The notes under the pieces were generated by a model. It was given only the letters and a program-made list of their open reading frames with translations. It was not told the DNA's origin and did no database searches. From assembly GCA_947579665.1 (NCBI GenBank), contig OX388345.1, positions 35,431,849-35,495,848 of the forward strand: 64,000 bases of DNA, given 5' to 3'. The stretch comes from Sympetrum striolatum (taxonomy: Eukaryota > Arthropoda > Insecta > Odonata > Libellulidae). The position numbers and the translations under genes are program-made. This document shows positions 12,701-23,799 of the stretch, piece after piece; position 1 is the first letter of the stretch, and each line of letters begins with the position of its first letter.

Positions 12701-14550
12701 CACGTTTAAGGACGGTGGGAAGAAAGTCTTTGACAGGAAAAATAAACAACAAGAGTACAGATGGTGTGAGGAGTAATAAATAGCTGTTTGATTCCATAGT
12801 GCTATTAAACTAACTAAATGATATCACCATGCTATTAATAGTACAAAAAAATAATTTTTTTATATTTTCCTTTTCTGTATATATTTTACAATTATTATTA
12901 TTTTAAATTAGTCAAGTATAACATTTTCCGCATTAATTAAATTTAAAAGGGATATTTCAAATGAAAATTTATCATTTGTGAGGGAAATAAGCGCATAGTA
13001 TTTGTGAAATGTAGTGGATGAAATCTGTAATATATAAATCGATAACAATTGAAAAGAAAATAATAAATGTAATATTTCTAAAATATAAAATACTTAAGGG
13101 ATAATTATGCAATAATTAATATTTATTAAACAGTTTACTTCGATCAATAATTACTTCGCACTTTATTTAACATAATTAATATTTAAAATTAAGCTATGAA
13201 GACGTAACTTTGAGGAACTTCATCACAGTAATGGAAGGAAAATAACTCATTTTAAGTTCCACAACATTTTTTCGTTATATACATATAATATACATTTCAT
13301 GGAACTTGCACTAAGTTTATGTCCTCCGATTCCTCTAACTATTAAAATTAATTATTAAAACTGAACTTAGGAGTGGAATTCAGCTATAATCTTTCTAAAG
13401 TCAATGCATCCTTCAAATTGGCCTATCCACATCCACTACACTTCATTCTAAACTTCGTGTCTCCTTTTGTGCTTGCAAAGTATATCGAGAATAATACAGA
13501 TATCAGGTACCATACATAGTAAGAGCGTAGATCGAAATTCCGATAAAACTAGACTCCAGCACGTCCATACTGAAATGGGTAGTGAAAAAGAACAACGACA
13601 CATCCGTGGTTGGTCTTCAAACGCAAGGAAATGAGTATCGTGTAGAAAGCTCGGAAGCGAAAAAGTGTAAGCTACATTAGAAAGTGAGGGATCACGACCC
13701 TTTCTTTTCACGGCGTATCTCCACAATCACGTCGAGATTGCTCGTCAACAGATGTCGTTAAGGAGAATGCCCTCGGACTTGCAACCAAAACGGGCCGCCT
13801 TGTGTAACGGTCACGATCGGATCGTCTCTTATTGGTTGTCGGGACACATGGCTCAACATCGCATCGCTGGGGAGAGAGGTAAATTGCTATCGCTATCTTG
13901 ATTCTGCACGGAGAAACATGGACAAAAATCTTCAAAAAACGGAGATCCTGATTATGAGAGAACATGGATCTGATACCAGTGGATACATATCACGAAGAAA
14001 AGCATAGAAAACATGACTTGTCAATGCCAAACAAAACTAATGCGCTAGTATTATTAATTCAAATGATGATTCGTACGCTTTTCAACAGATATTCTTCCCA
14101 CGAGCAATTTACTTCAGCTCGATGAAAGTACTAACCCAGTATGTTTTACTAACTGAATTGGTTGTTTATATGGTTATATTTGTTGGCAAATGAAAAGAAA
14201 ATAATAACATGGCAACTAATAATACATCAAATACTAATCTACATCCAACATCTAATACATCAGTACTCTTTAACTGGAACTTTCACAATCTTTGCGAACA
14301 TGATTGGAGCAACGAACCAACTACAATAAATCTTATTATCAAACATAATTTCTTCTAATTCCGTTATAGCTACGTGATTGGAAAGAACATAACCTTTAAT
14401 TTATTTATTTCAAATAGTTTTGAGTTACTACTTACATGGAATAACACTGAATTAATCAAGCGGTGAAATTCTTTGCTAATAGTAAGGAAATAAATACTCG
14501 TATATTAGCGCAAACATATATAGTGACGTTTTATATATTGTTATAAATGC
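9721..14550. other. Noncoding stretch, no gene seen
   Basis: The region is mainly AT-rich unique sequence. A purine-rich, GC-richer segment at about 10860-11260 and a mixed segment at about 13440-13980 contain open frames on both strands, none with recognisable motifs. A TATC-rich tract lies at about 11520-11555, and a short (AT)n run near 11942. I see no element boundaries. Confidence 0.4.
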
Positions 14551-14560
14551 ATAACCTTTA

Positions 14561-14742
14561 CCGACCGCGATGGCGGAGTGGTAGATGATACATGATAACG
14601 ATCCAACAACAAAGTCCCGAGTTCGAATCCCGGCTAACTGGATTTTTTCTGTTAGAGAATGGTCTATGTGTTCGTCTATTCTTCACTTTATACTTTCACT
14701 TTAAAGCGTCTTGCTGTTTGTGAAACAAAAATAAATAAATAG
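14561..14742 (+). mobile_element. tRNA-derived SINE
   Basis: The head has a consensus RNA polymerase III A box (TGGCGGAGTGG, 14571-14581) and, about 50 bp downstream, a near-consensus B box (AGTTCGAATCC). The latter lies in a T-arm-like CCGAG-TTCGAAT-CCCGG with one mismatch. About 90 bp of unrelated body follows and ends in an A-rich tail (AAACAAAAATAAATAAATA, about 14723-14741). The word TAACCTT occurs directly before (14552-14558) and after (14744-14750), a possible 7-bp target duplication. Head, body, tail and flanks together support a SINE rather than a tRNA gene. Confidence 0.72.
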
Positions 14743-14750
14743 TTAACCTT

Positions 14751-17700
14751 AAAAATATATGCTGAGGGCCTACTTACAGTAAATTTTGCATACATGAAAT
14801 TCAATATTAATCGAATGAGAAATGATCTCTTTTCGTAAAACAATCCTTACTTCAAAATGAAAATAAATTCCGATTCACTCCAAGAAATGAAATAAGTTTT
14901 TCTTTCCTCTAATCGAGGATTTCAACCATTAAAATTTATCACAGCAATCAACATTCTCCATCGAAAAGAAATATCTAATTTTCCTATAAAATTGCTCGAT
15001 CTCTCCTCCGATCAATAAAGACGCCGTCCGCGAAACCTCCTTTCCCATCGGATAAGCAAGTGATTCGGGTACTCAAGAGTGCAAAGACCCCCTTGAGAAC
15101 ATGTCCTGTTAGATAGCTAGTTACCCGCAAGGGGTATGATTTATCTCCAAATGATGCCATCAGCCACTTTTCGATTCATGATCAATTCGGAAAAATGCCC
15201 TCTTCAAAGGAATTTAATGGTCGTAAATTTTCTCTTTTCCATTTTCAGACGCATACCGCTTCAAGATTTGGGAATTCGGGAGAAATTGACGAAAATTACC
15301 GAAAAGCATTTGAAAGAATTTCTACATTAGGGTAAGAAAATTATAAAACATCTTTTGAAAATCACTGCTGTAAAAAACATTTGCTGAAAAATCAAACATA
15401 TCAATAATCCAATATGTTATAATTTTCAAAACATAGAAAGTTGGTTGCGTATAAGATAAACAATATTAATTTAACTTCTCACCAGTGGAAGTATTCTACC
15501 ATATTGATTTTTACTGCATTGTCGACATTTACTTCAATTGCGACAAGTACGGTAACATTTCGATTCATAGCATGATATTAGTAAAACCAATAAATAGAAA
15601 TGTTTTCCGTATATAACGGAGGTATTATGAATAGAAAGCGGTATTAAATAATTAAAGTAATTGCATTAAACATTACTATTGTTACATAAGAACTTTCTCT
15701 CTGCAATTGTCGTTTTACACAGATATGAAAACAAGCTTAAAAAGTCTAGAAAGGAACAAATCTATTAATCTTGAAAACAAACTTAAATAACAAGATAATA
15801 TTTTAACAGAGTAGCGAATCGCTTTTAGAAATCTTAATTGATCAGGATATTTTACCAAGTTTGTTTTGGTTACGCTACACAGTTTTTCCATTAAAACGGA
15901 TGATCTCTACCGATCTTCTTACGATTGATTTCACCGAAAGAAATCATAAGTGAACGTAGTCTGGCCTCCATACGACATGTAGTCTCTTGACGTCGGAAGG
16001 AAAAAACACGCACGAATGGCTGTAGATCGACTAGTGAGTTGCAATCCAACTATAATTCACACAGTCCCTAGTTCCTTAAAAGGAAGCTGTTCTAAGAGAA
16101 CGAATGCCTTCCAAACCGATCTTTCTTTGTCCTGGCAAAGCGAAAATGGCAAGTACATACATCGGTCTTTCAGTGAAAGCCTTCGAAAAACCTATCAGAG
16201 TTAGGTAATGGATTGGAATGGGTAGATTACATGGAAAATAAGTGTTGTGATAGCTCCTACTATATCACTTCATTGGTTTACTCACTTGGTTATGTTTTAA
16301 CGAACGCTGAAATTTAATTTTCTGTCTTTGTCCTTCATACTTGAAGATTATTCTTAGAATTAGCAATCCAATTAAAGTTATGAATGATTAGATGAATTAG
16401 ATAATCTAATGAGAATTAGAACGAATTGCAGAAAAATGTGTTGGGCCTAAATTATATTATAAATAAAATTAATGTTGGGGAAAAGAGAAGTAACGGAAAT
16501 CCTTAGGGATTCTGATGAACATCCCTATGAGAGTGAAGGAATTCCTCTAGCTATCAAAAACCTTTCAAGTAGATTTAGAAATAAATTATATTTTTAGAGC
16601 CTACGCTGACGTTAGCTTTAAGCCGAATCCTTCCAAAAAATAATATTCTAGAACTTTGGAATCAACAATTTTAAAAAATGTATTCGGGAGCGAAACGTAA
16701 TTTCCTCCAAGAAAATTAATCAAATCGCATTCTTGCGATGAATTTTCGGAGGAAACTCCAATTTTTCCTATCAAATTCTAAGAACGGAATAACAAGGAAG
16801 GAGTTTGAATTTTATTTAAAATATAATAACCTGATATCAAGGAAAGCTTCCTTAATAAGCAAGACTAAAAAATTCGCTAATAACTTCTACACATCAAGTT
16901 TGCTGATTTATCGATGTTGATATCAAATAAAATAAGAACGACATCATAGGAATGTATTGTAGACCAGAGTCCCTGTTTTCACTTTAGTCATACTTCAAGA
17001 AAGGACTTCCGCAGCAATGAATCCCATCACGTACGAGGGCAAGTATTCCGACTGAGGAATTCAACTTTTTTCATAAATTAAAATGCTTAAGACAACACCG
17101 AATCGCAGCAATAAAATTATCGTCACATATTCCAATAAACAGTTATATAATAATTAATAGGCGAATGTTACTTTGGTGCGAAGGCTATACCTTTAGATAT
17201 AACTTGATATTGATTAATCAACTAAACATCATACTTCCACCACAGAACGATCTTATCTACTGCCCAAATAATTTGCAAAATAGTACTCTATTTTTTCTTC
17301 TTCTTCTAATCCATTCACATTATTTTTAATCTGCAATTCAAATTACCATCCCTTGCTTTATAGTTTAATTTTGCAGACGTTTAATTGACGTTTTATTCTA
17401 CTCTTTAACATTTAGTTTTTTCAATTTTTCGTCTGAACTGTTCATTTATTATTTTTATTGATGTTATTCTAACAGCTTTGTGATATTTTTAAGTTGCAAA
17501 TAATTGATTTATGTAACGGGAAGCCGAATATTAAATTTCTTGCAAACAGAATCACAGCTTTTCTCGAGAGATTGACCAGAATTGCAGCTAATTAACACCA
17601 CGGAGTTGTTCGAATCGTAATCTTTATCACTACAATGGCTCATTTTGCTGGAATGTTATTCTCAACTAGAAAATATATTTTATTTATGAAGACAAATACG

Positions 17701-18950
17701 AAAACATTGATCACGTGACCAAAATCTATAGGGAGTCAGTACTGAAAGGGAGCCGACGAGGAGGCAAACGAAGCAAAAAATTCGACCTTTTTCATTTATA
17801 ACTTGATTCTGCTTTAATGTGACAGTACTCGTACGAAGAAGAAAAATACCGAAATCAATTAGCTCATATGATGTAGCAACGACCAATAACGTAACCAAGC
17901 AAAGCCGAGAAAATTCCAAAATGGTAATTATAAACTTGCATCTATACAATAACAGTATTTGAGACGCCTTAATTAAAAAGTAGCTCCCCATTAAGCGAAA
18001 GGTGAGTTCTTGGGAAACCTCAGCAATTCAGACGACTCACATAAATGGCTTCCTTAAAAAAGGGCTGGAACGCAGCCGATAAGAGGGAAAAGAATGAGGA
18101 TGACTGCAAGGAAGTAAACAAGTTCTCACTTATTACCTTCTTCGGGAATTAAGCGTGTAGTAAGCGGAAGTGAGTGAAAAAGATAACGCAGGGGCTCGAG
18201 GAAAACAAACTACCCGTAACGAAACAAACCCTCGGATCCACGCATATATGCTTGCAGAAAGCAGGAGAACAGAAGGGGCGCTTTGTTGAAAGCGTGATGA
18301 GTTTCCCGCGGTGAAATTTATGGCCGTCGAAAAGAACCTGTTAAAGCAGCCGACTTCGCGATTCTTAGATACGTCGAAATTAGCGTCTATTACCGTCGAA
18401 CGGAAATGTAACTGGTTTCACGAAATACACCGAGATGTGCGAACCACATATTTCACATCCGGGATGGCTTCAACGCGTAAAATGTTGTTTGATCAAATAC
18501 CTGACGGATACTACAATCCTACTGTTACCTAATTAATCATGGTTTCCATTTAATCTGCTGGGAGAAAGCACCTTTACACCTAAGGCTCTCGCACGATATT
18601 TCTGCACTCATAAACAGCGTTAGAACATGCTTCGGCCATTTTTCTTGGTCTTTGAATCGAAGCCTTGTAAGCAGTTGGCTTGTATATCCCAGGAGAGAAC
18701 AGCAAGACCGGTGTGTACCTATGCGTGTTCGATTAAGAATCTCAGCGCCTGTCAACATTTCACCCCATTACTGCTGTATTAAATGGCTTGGAGAGAATCA
18801 CATTTAAAGCGTTGTCAGCTGTGTGCAGTCTACAGTGTGTTTCAGCCAATCTAATCAGTATGGGTACTTACGGGGAAAAAAACCTTGTTTTCTACCATAA
18901 TCTATTTCTCGAAAGTATCTCCTATCTTTAGTGTACTGTAATTTAACCTA
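14751..18950. other. Noncoding stretch, no gene seen
   Basis: AT-rich sequence with short open frames lacking family motifs, for example one ending near 15330 whose translation matches nothing I know. A TTC-rich tract occurs at about 17293-17306. GC content rises at about 18000-18520 without a coding signature. Confidence 0.4.
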
Positions 18951-18960
18951 AGTGTGGTTA

Positions 18961-19137
18961 GAAAAGATAAAGTTGGTATTTTTTCCACAATCTTTTTATT
19001 AAAACAATAATGATTAACACGATATGTTTCGATTGATGGCATGGCATTGACACGGCGATTAATCGCCGAAACATGTCGTGTTAATCTTTATTGTTTTAAT
19101 AAAAAAATTGTGGAGAAAGTACCAACTTAATCTTTTC
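18961..19137. mobile_element. Inverted-repeat element with GAAAC-type centre
   Basis: Two 71-bp arms (18961-19031 and 19067-19137) are imperfect reverse complements. The outer ends read GAAAAGAT and ATCTTTTC, and the inner ends read ATGTTTCG and CGAAACAT. The 35-bp centre contains a perfect 14-bp palindrome, GGCGATTAATCGCC (19054-19067), followed by GAAAC and GTCGTGTTAATC. This resembles the stem II-GAAA part of a hammerhead ribozyme, but the preceding CUGANGA is missing. The arms end in TTTTATT(A)AAAC-type words, as in the elements at 23661 and 33404. No coding capacity. Confidence 0.65.
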
Positions 19138-20062
19138 TCATCATGATGAATTTCGCCCAGATTTTGCCAACTACTGTGAATTTTATTTTTGTATAAACTA
19201 ATTACATTTATAAAAGATCTTTGACCTGAGCTATTACAAATCTAACAGTTTAAAATAATTCTCTCAGTTTACTAATTTAAACATTTAAGCAGCAACACAA
19301 AATCAAACGTCATCTTCGGCATTAAATGAAATCCTCATTAGTAATTAATTCCATTTTATATCAAATGTACTTCCAATTTTACTTCAAGAATTTTTTCTGC
19401 ATTGTTCCATCACATAGAATCATTTTAAGAAGAAAATCCTCCCTAAAGATGCCAAGGCCTAAAACAGAGCGAATTTCCGACACAATTAAGTTCATAAAAT
19501 ACAGTTATGAAAATTCCATTGAAAACCCGGCCTGTTATACCATACTATACATACTAGTATATCATACTGAAGAAGAAACCGAAATTTAAAATAGCGGCAT
19601 TAAAGGAACTCAAACCCTGGTCTGCCACTTCCAAAAAAAAATTCTTCCAAGAAAAGACAATCAAATCAAGCAATCTACTATTTCATATACTCTGAACACC
19701 CTTTTCGACTACTAAATTGAGAGGCAAGAGCTTAGGATAAAATATTTTCCTTTAAAAGTCCCGGAATGGGAATAGACGACCCATGATTTGCTTATAATGC
19801 AAATACTTTTATTCCGCAGTTATACGTAGTGTGAATTGGATTTCCTTGTATGAGCAACGATTATAAAAGGTATTAGAAGCACAAGAATAAACCTCTTGCT
19901 CAGTCTAATAGCGGAAGAAGAGAATATTTAAACTTAAAATACTCGAGGTTAATACTTGAACTTAAAATGAAAAAGCCCTTCCAAACGTTTTACTTACAGA
20001 ATTTTCCTTGGAGAAATTAATGCGTATAATCGTTCACGGAAATATAATCAATTTAGCTCACG

Positions 20063-20374
20063 TGAGCTAACTAGACTGAGATATAAACACCTAAAATGGG
20101 AGGCCATCTATTCCCCTGAGGTACGCATATGGTTTCGAGATATATATACTCCTGGGGCGATTTTACCCCCTAACTTTTAACCTTTAAATGGTGATAATCT
20201 GTTAACCTACTCTTTCGGAATTCTTTCACACCCTCCACCTGAAGTTTCCTAGAAAGTTTGAGGCATTGGCGTGTCAGATCGCCCCGCCCTCTGTTCTAAA
20301 CGGAAAAAAACACGATCAATTATTATTTCGCAATGACCTGTTCCCCCAACGCAGTAATGAGCTAACTAGACTGA
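20063..20374. mobile_element. 278-bp insertion flanked by 17-bp direct repeats
   Basis: TGAGCTAACTAGACTGA occurs perfectly at 20063-20079 and 20358-20374; the match continues imperfectly as ATATA beyond both. Between them lies a GC-richer segment unlike its surroundings, containing CCTGGGGCGATTTTACCCCC and CGCCCCGCCCTCTG. Direct repeats of this length are typical of target-site duplications made by LINE-type retrotransposition. No poly(A) tail is clear at either end and I do not recognise the insert, so a retroposed RNA, a truncated LINE or a local duplication are all possible. Confidence 0.55.
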
Positions 20375-20844
20375 ATATATCCTTTCGCGTCATTGAATAA
20401 TTGGATTAAAGGTATAGGAATTCCAAGTCCGATATTCAATTCAATTTCATTTAACCTAATGTAGCTGAATATGAACCTTTTAATACAAAACGTTGGCTGG
20501 CAGTTTGCATTCCACAAAGATGGAACTGTATAGAAATTTTATCGACTCTAAGATGGTTGGAAAAACAGGGGAGTTCTGCGTTAAATACGCCTTGAGCAAA
20601 TCGAGCGCATGGAAAATATTTTAATTATTGCTTTAAAATCTTTATATACTTTATTAGGGGTAATACGGACATGATTTTAGTACGATTTACTTCCACTGTT
20701 GGAATCAAGAAGAAGAATCTCTAAGGGTTACACTTTAATTAATTAAATTTACATGAATTTGTCATGAAGACCTCGGAAACCTTCGGTAATAGTATAATTA
20801 TAGTTAAGTACTCACAATGGAGGAAACAGTCCTTGCTGAAAAAC

Positions 20845-20914
20845 TCGCATTAGCCGGGACTCGAACCCGGGACCTTGACGTTAGAAGGCTAACCATTCTA
20901 CCAACGAGATCGGC
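20845..20914 (-). repeat. tRNA-derived SINE head (minus strand)
   Basis: On the minus strand there is an A-box-like TGGTAGAATGG and a consensus B box GGTTCGAGTCC inside a perfect T-arm (CCGGG-TTCGAGT-CCCGG). The bases just after the B box, CCCGGCTAA then a T run, match the same place in the SINE at 14561, suggesting a related family. The acceptor ends do not pair, so it is not a working tRNA. The 3' end of the element is not clear. Confidence 0.6.
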
Positions 20915-21689
20915 AAATTTCATCTATCTTGCGTGGGCGACTCATTATATTCTATAGCAACTTTTGGTTGAATAATAGTGAAGAAGCAATCCAATCGCAT
21001 TATTTTTAAAGAACCATCACTTATGTCAGAGTAGAGATAATAATGAACTAGAATAATAATTAATCATAGTTTTTTAAAATAAGCTTTCAGCTCACAAAAT
21101 CCATGGCGAGAAAATACCAGCTCAGGATCAACAGGGATGCTTTAATGACAAACACTTGACTGGAACTAACCTGCAAAGAGAAGAAATAGGTATAAGTTGG
21201 ATTTAATTTTTATAAATAAATGATTAATTCTCTAAGTTAATATTCAGCAACTGACATAATAAATACTCATTGTTGAGTAACGATAGAAAATACTCTTCAT
21301 TTTGATGCATCGAAGGATTAGAATGATTACAAAAGAGTACTTAATGACCTACAGTGTAGTGAGAAGAATTATAAGAAAGTACCGCATTGAATGAGGCTAT
21401 TAGCAAGCATTTCACGAATCATCAACATAACGCGGTAATGATAAAATCATTTCAGCTGTTTCCACTTCCGTTTCATTTTTTGGGGCACAAAAACACGTAA
21501 TCACCAACTTTAAACTCAAAGAAAATGCCCGCTCATGATAATAAATCAAAATTACCTTCCATTTACATCGATATTAATTAAACTCCATATACGAAGGCGT
21601 TATTTCGTGGAAGACCATATTAAAACGAAGAGAGAACACTTTGTACACTTCCACAGACTTTGAAGAATTACATTTTATCCTTGTATGTA

Positions 21690-21850
21690 ATTTGCGAAGA
21701 GTCCGTCTGGCTGTCCGTCCGTCACTCCTTTATTTCAGAAACGGTTTGATTTAGAGATTCTAAACAAACTGCATTGTGTTTATACGAGTTAGAAACCTCT
21801 AGAAAAACTATTCTCATTATTAAGAAAGCCCGGGTTCGAACCAAGGAGTC
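21690..21850. repeat. Likely dispersed-repeat fragment with CCGTC-rich start and B-box-like motif
   Basis: A GTCCGTCTGGCTGTCCGTCC segment at about 21701-21720 is followed by TTTCAGAAACGGTTTGATTT. About 110 bp further on is CCCGGGTTCGAACCAAGGA (about 21831-21849). The last motif is close to the TCGAACCAAGGA core of the array at 44-47.5 kb. I cannot define termini. It might be an isolated diverged monomer of that family or an unrelated SINE relic. Confidence 0.35.
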
Positions 21851-22129
21851 CGCAATACGGTTCCATAAGGAATACACGTAAACTTCACTTTTATCGGTTG
21901 TAGAGCTTATTTCTTTTGCAAAATTAAATTAGAAAGAATCGTTGTTTAAGCCGGGAATACCATCAAAAGAAGGAAAATTAAATAGAGTTTATTATTTTAG
22001 TCGTGGAATAACGATTCCGATTGGAAATTGCCAGTCATTTGATAGAATAGAATAAATTTTTGAGGTATAATGATACCTATATAAACAAGTCCGTTCCCAT
22101 TAACGACGAATGCGGTTGTTGAATTATCT

Positions 22130-22154
22130 CATTATAAGGCCCGGCCTTATAATG
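22130..22154. repeat. 25-bp near-perfect palindrome, candidate transposon terminus
   Basis: CATTATAAGGC and its complement meet around CCGG, giving a palindrome broken only at the central base. Nearby are further palindromes: TAACCTGAAGGTTA (22178-22191) and TCTAGC-ACTTTA-GCTAGA. A second GGCCCG...TTATAA word lies at about 22217. GGCCCG-type ends next to TTATAA and an adjacent Myb/SANT gene fit a PIF/Harbinger-like element, but I did not find the matching opposite end. Confidence 0.45.
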
Positions 22155-22381
22155 TATGGTTAAATCTGATAGTTAAGTAACCTGAAGGTTAAAGTTATCT
22201 ATAAGATAGCAGCTTGGCCCGTATTATAAAGCTTTCCATGGTGATGGTCAGCTGTCTAGCACTTTAGCTAGAGGATGCTTTGCCTTAAAATGTTTCTCAT
22301 ACATTTTTGTGCGTAATTTTAGAACAAGAACTCATCGCTAATATTGTTGCGTCAAAAATTACAAAGTGTTAGCAGACAGAA

Positions 22382-22760
22382 ATGGAAGCTAAAATGAATT
22401 TGAACTTCACTGTGGAGGAGCAAATGCTCTTGCTTGAGTTGGCGGAAGAGAAGAAGGCAATTTTAGAAAATAAGATGAGTGATGCAGTCACCTGGAAGCA
22501 GAAGGTATGCTTTCAAATAAAAAAAATAGCAGTTATAATTTTAATGTGTAGTTATACGTAGATACTCGTAGCCTAATTCGCAGGAAAACGTTCGGAAATG
22601 CAATGGGGAGAAATTCAATGCACGAATGGGTAGCGCCAGAGAATGGAGCAAGCTTCGTGCAAAATATGACTGTATCAAGAAAAATACGAAGAAGATTATG
22701 GCACAACAACGGCAGGAAATTCTCAAAACTGGTGGTGGATCCTTTGCTCGTATAATATAA
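22382..22760 (+). CDS. Two-exon Myb/SANT-like DNA-binding protein, probably Harbinger-derived, truncated
   Basis: Exon 1 (22382-22504) and exon 2 (22584-22760) join in phase 0 across a 79-bp intron with GT-AG ends (donor AAG|GTATGC, acceptor TTCGCAG|G). They give 99 residues. The start follows an in-frame stop at 22370-22372. Residues 9-20 read FTVEEQMLLLEL and exon 1 ends DAVTWKQK. Exon 2 contains EKFNA, REWSKLRAKYDCIKK and QQRQEILKTGGG. This layout matches the trihelical Myb/SANT-like (Myb_DNA-bind_5, zeste-like) domain found in PIF/Harbinger accessory proteins and their domesticated relatives such as NAIF1. The role would be DNA binding, perhaps at transposon ends. The tryptophan usual near the middle of the domain (AW.K) is arginine here (NVRKC). 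The protein ends about where the domain ends, at an AT-rich inverted repeat. Either a decayed, truncated transposon gene or a short host-retained protein; I favour the first. Confidence 0.65.
22505..22583 (+). other. Intron of the Myb/SANT-like gene
   Basis: A 79-bp GT...AG segment containing in-frame stops. Removing it joins two halves of one domain in phase 0. A CTAAT word close to the acceptor could serve in branching; there is no strong polypyrimidine tract. The intron's presence means this copy is not a processed retrocopy. Confidence 0.6.
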
Positions 22761-22771
22761 ATTATAATGTA

Positions 22772-22823
22772 AAAGGAATTACATTGTATACAATATAAAT
22801 TTTATATAAAATGTAATTCCTTT
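22772..22823. repeat. AT-rich inverted repeat after the Myb/SANT-like gene
   Basis: The 19-bp arms at 22772-22790 and 22805-22823 (AAAGGAATTACATT and its complement) have one mismatch. They lie 11 bp after the stop codon. They may mark the breakpoint where the rest of the transposon was lost, or a small secondary insertion. Confidence 0.5.
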
Positions 22824-23660
22824 AATACAACTGTGCCAGATGATTATAGTTTCGCTAGCGAAACGTGTCACCATAAGAATAAAATCTGTGGAAGTGTACA
22901 AAGTGTTCTCTCTTCATTTTACTTTAATATCAATTAACTAACATTGTGATTGTGTGACTACCATCCTTTTATATGCAAGGGATCAATGTTTGAGCGAAAT
23001 CAAATATAAATAGGGGTAGTTCCCATCGCGAAGTGAATAATGTTTCATTTGCTCGGCAGCTGGCAGCACTTTCTTCACTTTCACTTTTACATCGATGAAT
23101 CCGTAAACCTATCAGACAAGGGACAGTCTTATTCCTCTCCCTTCCTTTATCCCTGCCCTTTCCATCAACCCCTATGCATGGCAATCCCCGAGAAGGACCG
23201 TATCGGCGAGAAAACCACTCGCTAAGGACCTCCGCAAGAACGGGAGCGTTGACCCCGCATTTGACGGCAGGGGAAGATCCGATCCGGGATGCTCAAACCA
23301 TTTTCGATCTTCCCACCCCCTCGCCAGATGGCAGCAGCAGGCTGCTCGGAAGGAAGGAAGAAGGAAGAGGGCGGGGCTTTGAGGGGTGTGAAAAGGGAAA
23401 GAAGGAGAAAGAAAAACGGAGACAAAAAGAGCAAATTTAACAATGACATTCATTAAAAAGTGATAGAGAAAGGCCAGGTACAGACCAGACCAACAAATAT
23501 GCATAAAAATGCACATTTAATGAGCACAAAAAAATGTATAAAAAAGTCGTATAGTCAGTAATAATCAAAAATATAAGATTTAATACATCGCCCATGGACA
23601 TTGGCAATTACTTTTTTGTACATTTTATTAATATTCGCTTGTCATAGAAAGGAACTTAAG

Positions 23661-23795
23661 TGAACACCAAATTTCACAATACCACTTAAATTTTTATTGG
23701 AACACGACTGTATTTACCTGAGGATGAGTCCATGAGTAGAAACCATGGTCGCATTCCAATAAAAATGTCAGTGGTATAGTAAAAGTTGGTGTTCA
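23661..23795 (+). mobile_element. Inverted-repeat element with hammerhead-like centre
   Basis: The 42-bp arms at 23661-23702 and 23754-23795 differ at about five positions; the outer ends read TGAACACCAA and TTGGTGTTCA, the inner ends TTTTTATTGGAA and TTCCAATAAAAA. The centre (23718-23743) reads CTGAGGA, then TGAGTCC and ATGAGTA, then GAAAC. CTGAGGA and GAAAC fit the CUGANGA and GAAA boxes of the hammerhead core, although stem II between them is weak. Such cores are known in Penelope-like and related short retroelements. No open reading frame. Activity is doubtful. Confidence 0.6.
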
Positions 23796-23799
23796 CTTT

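Noticed and set aside
23172..23516. Overlapping frames in a GC-rich patch, up to 114 codons
   Set aside because: Both strands are open because of high local GC; the translations resemble no family and look like composition artefacts.
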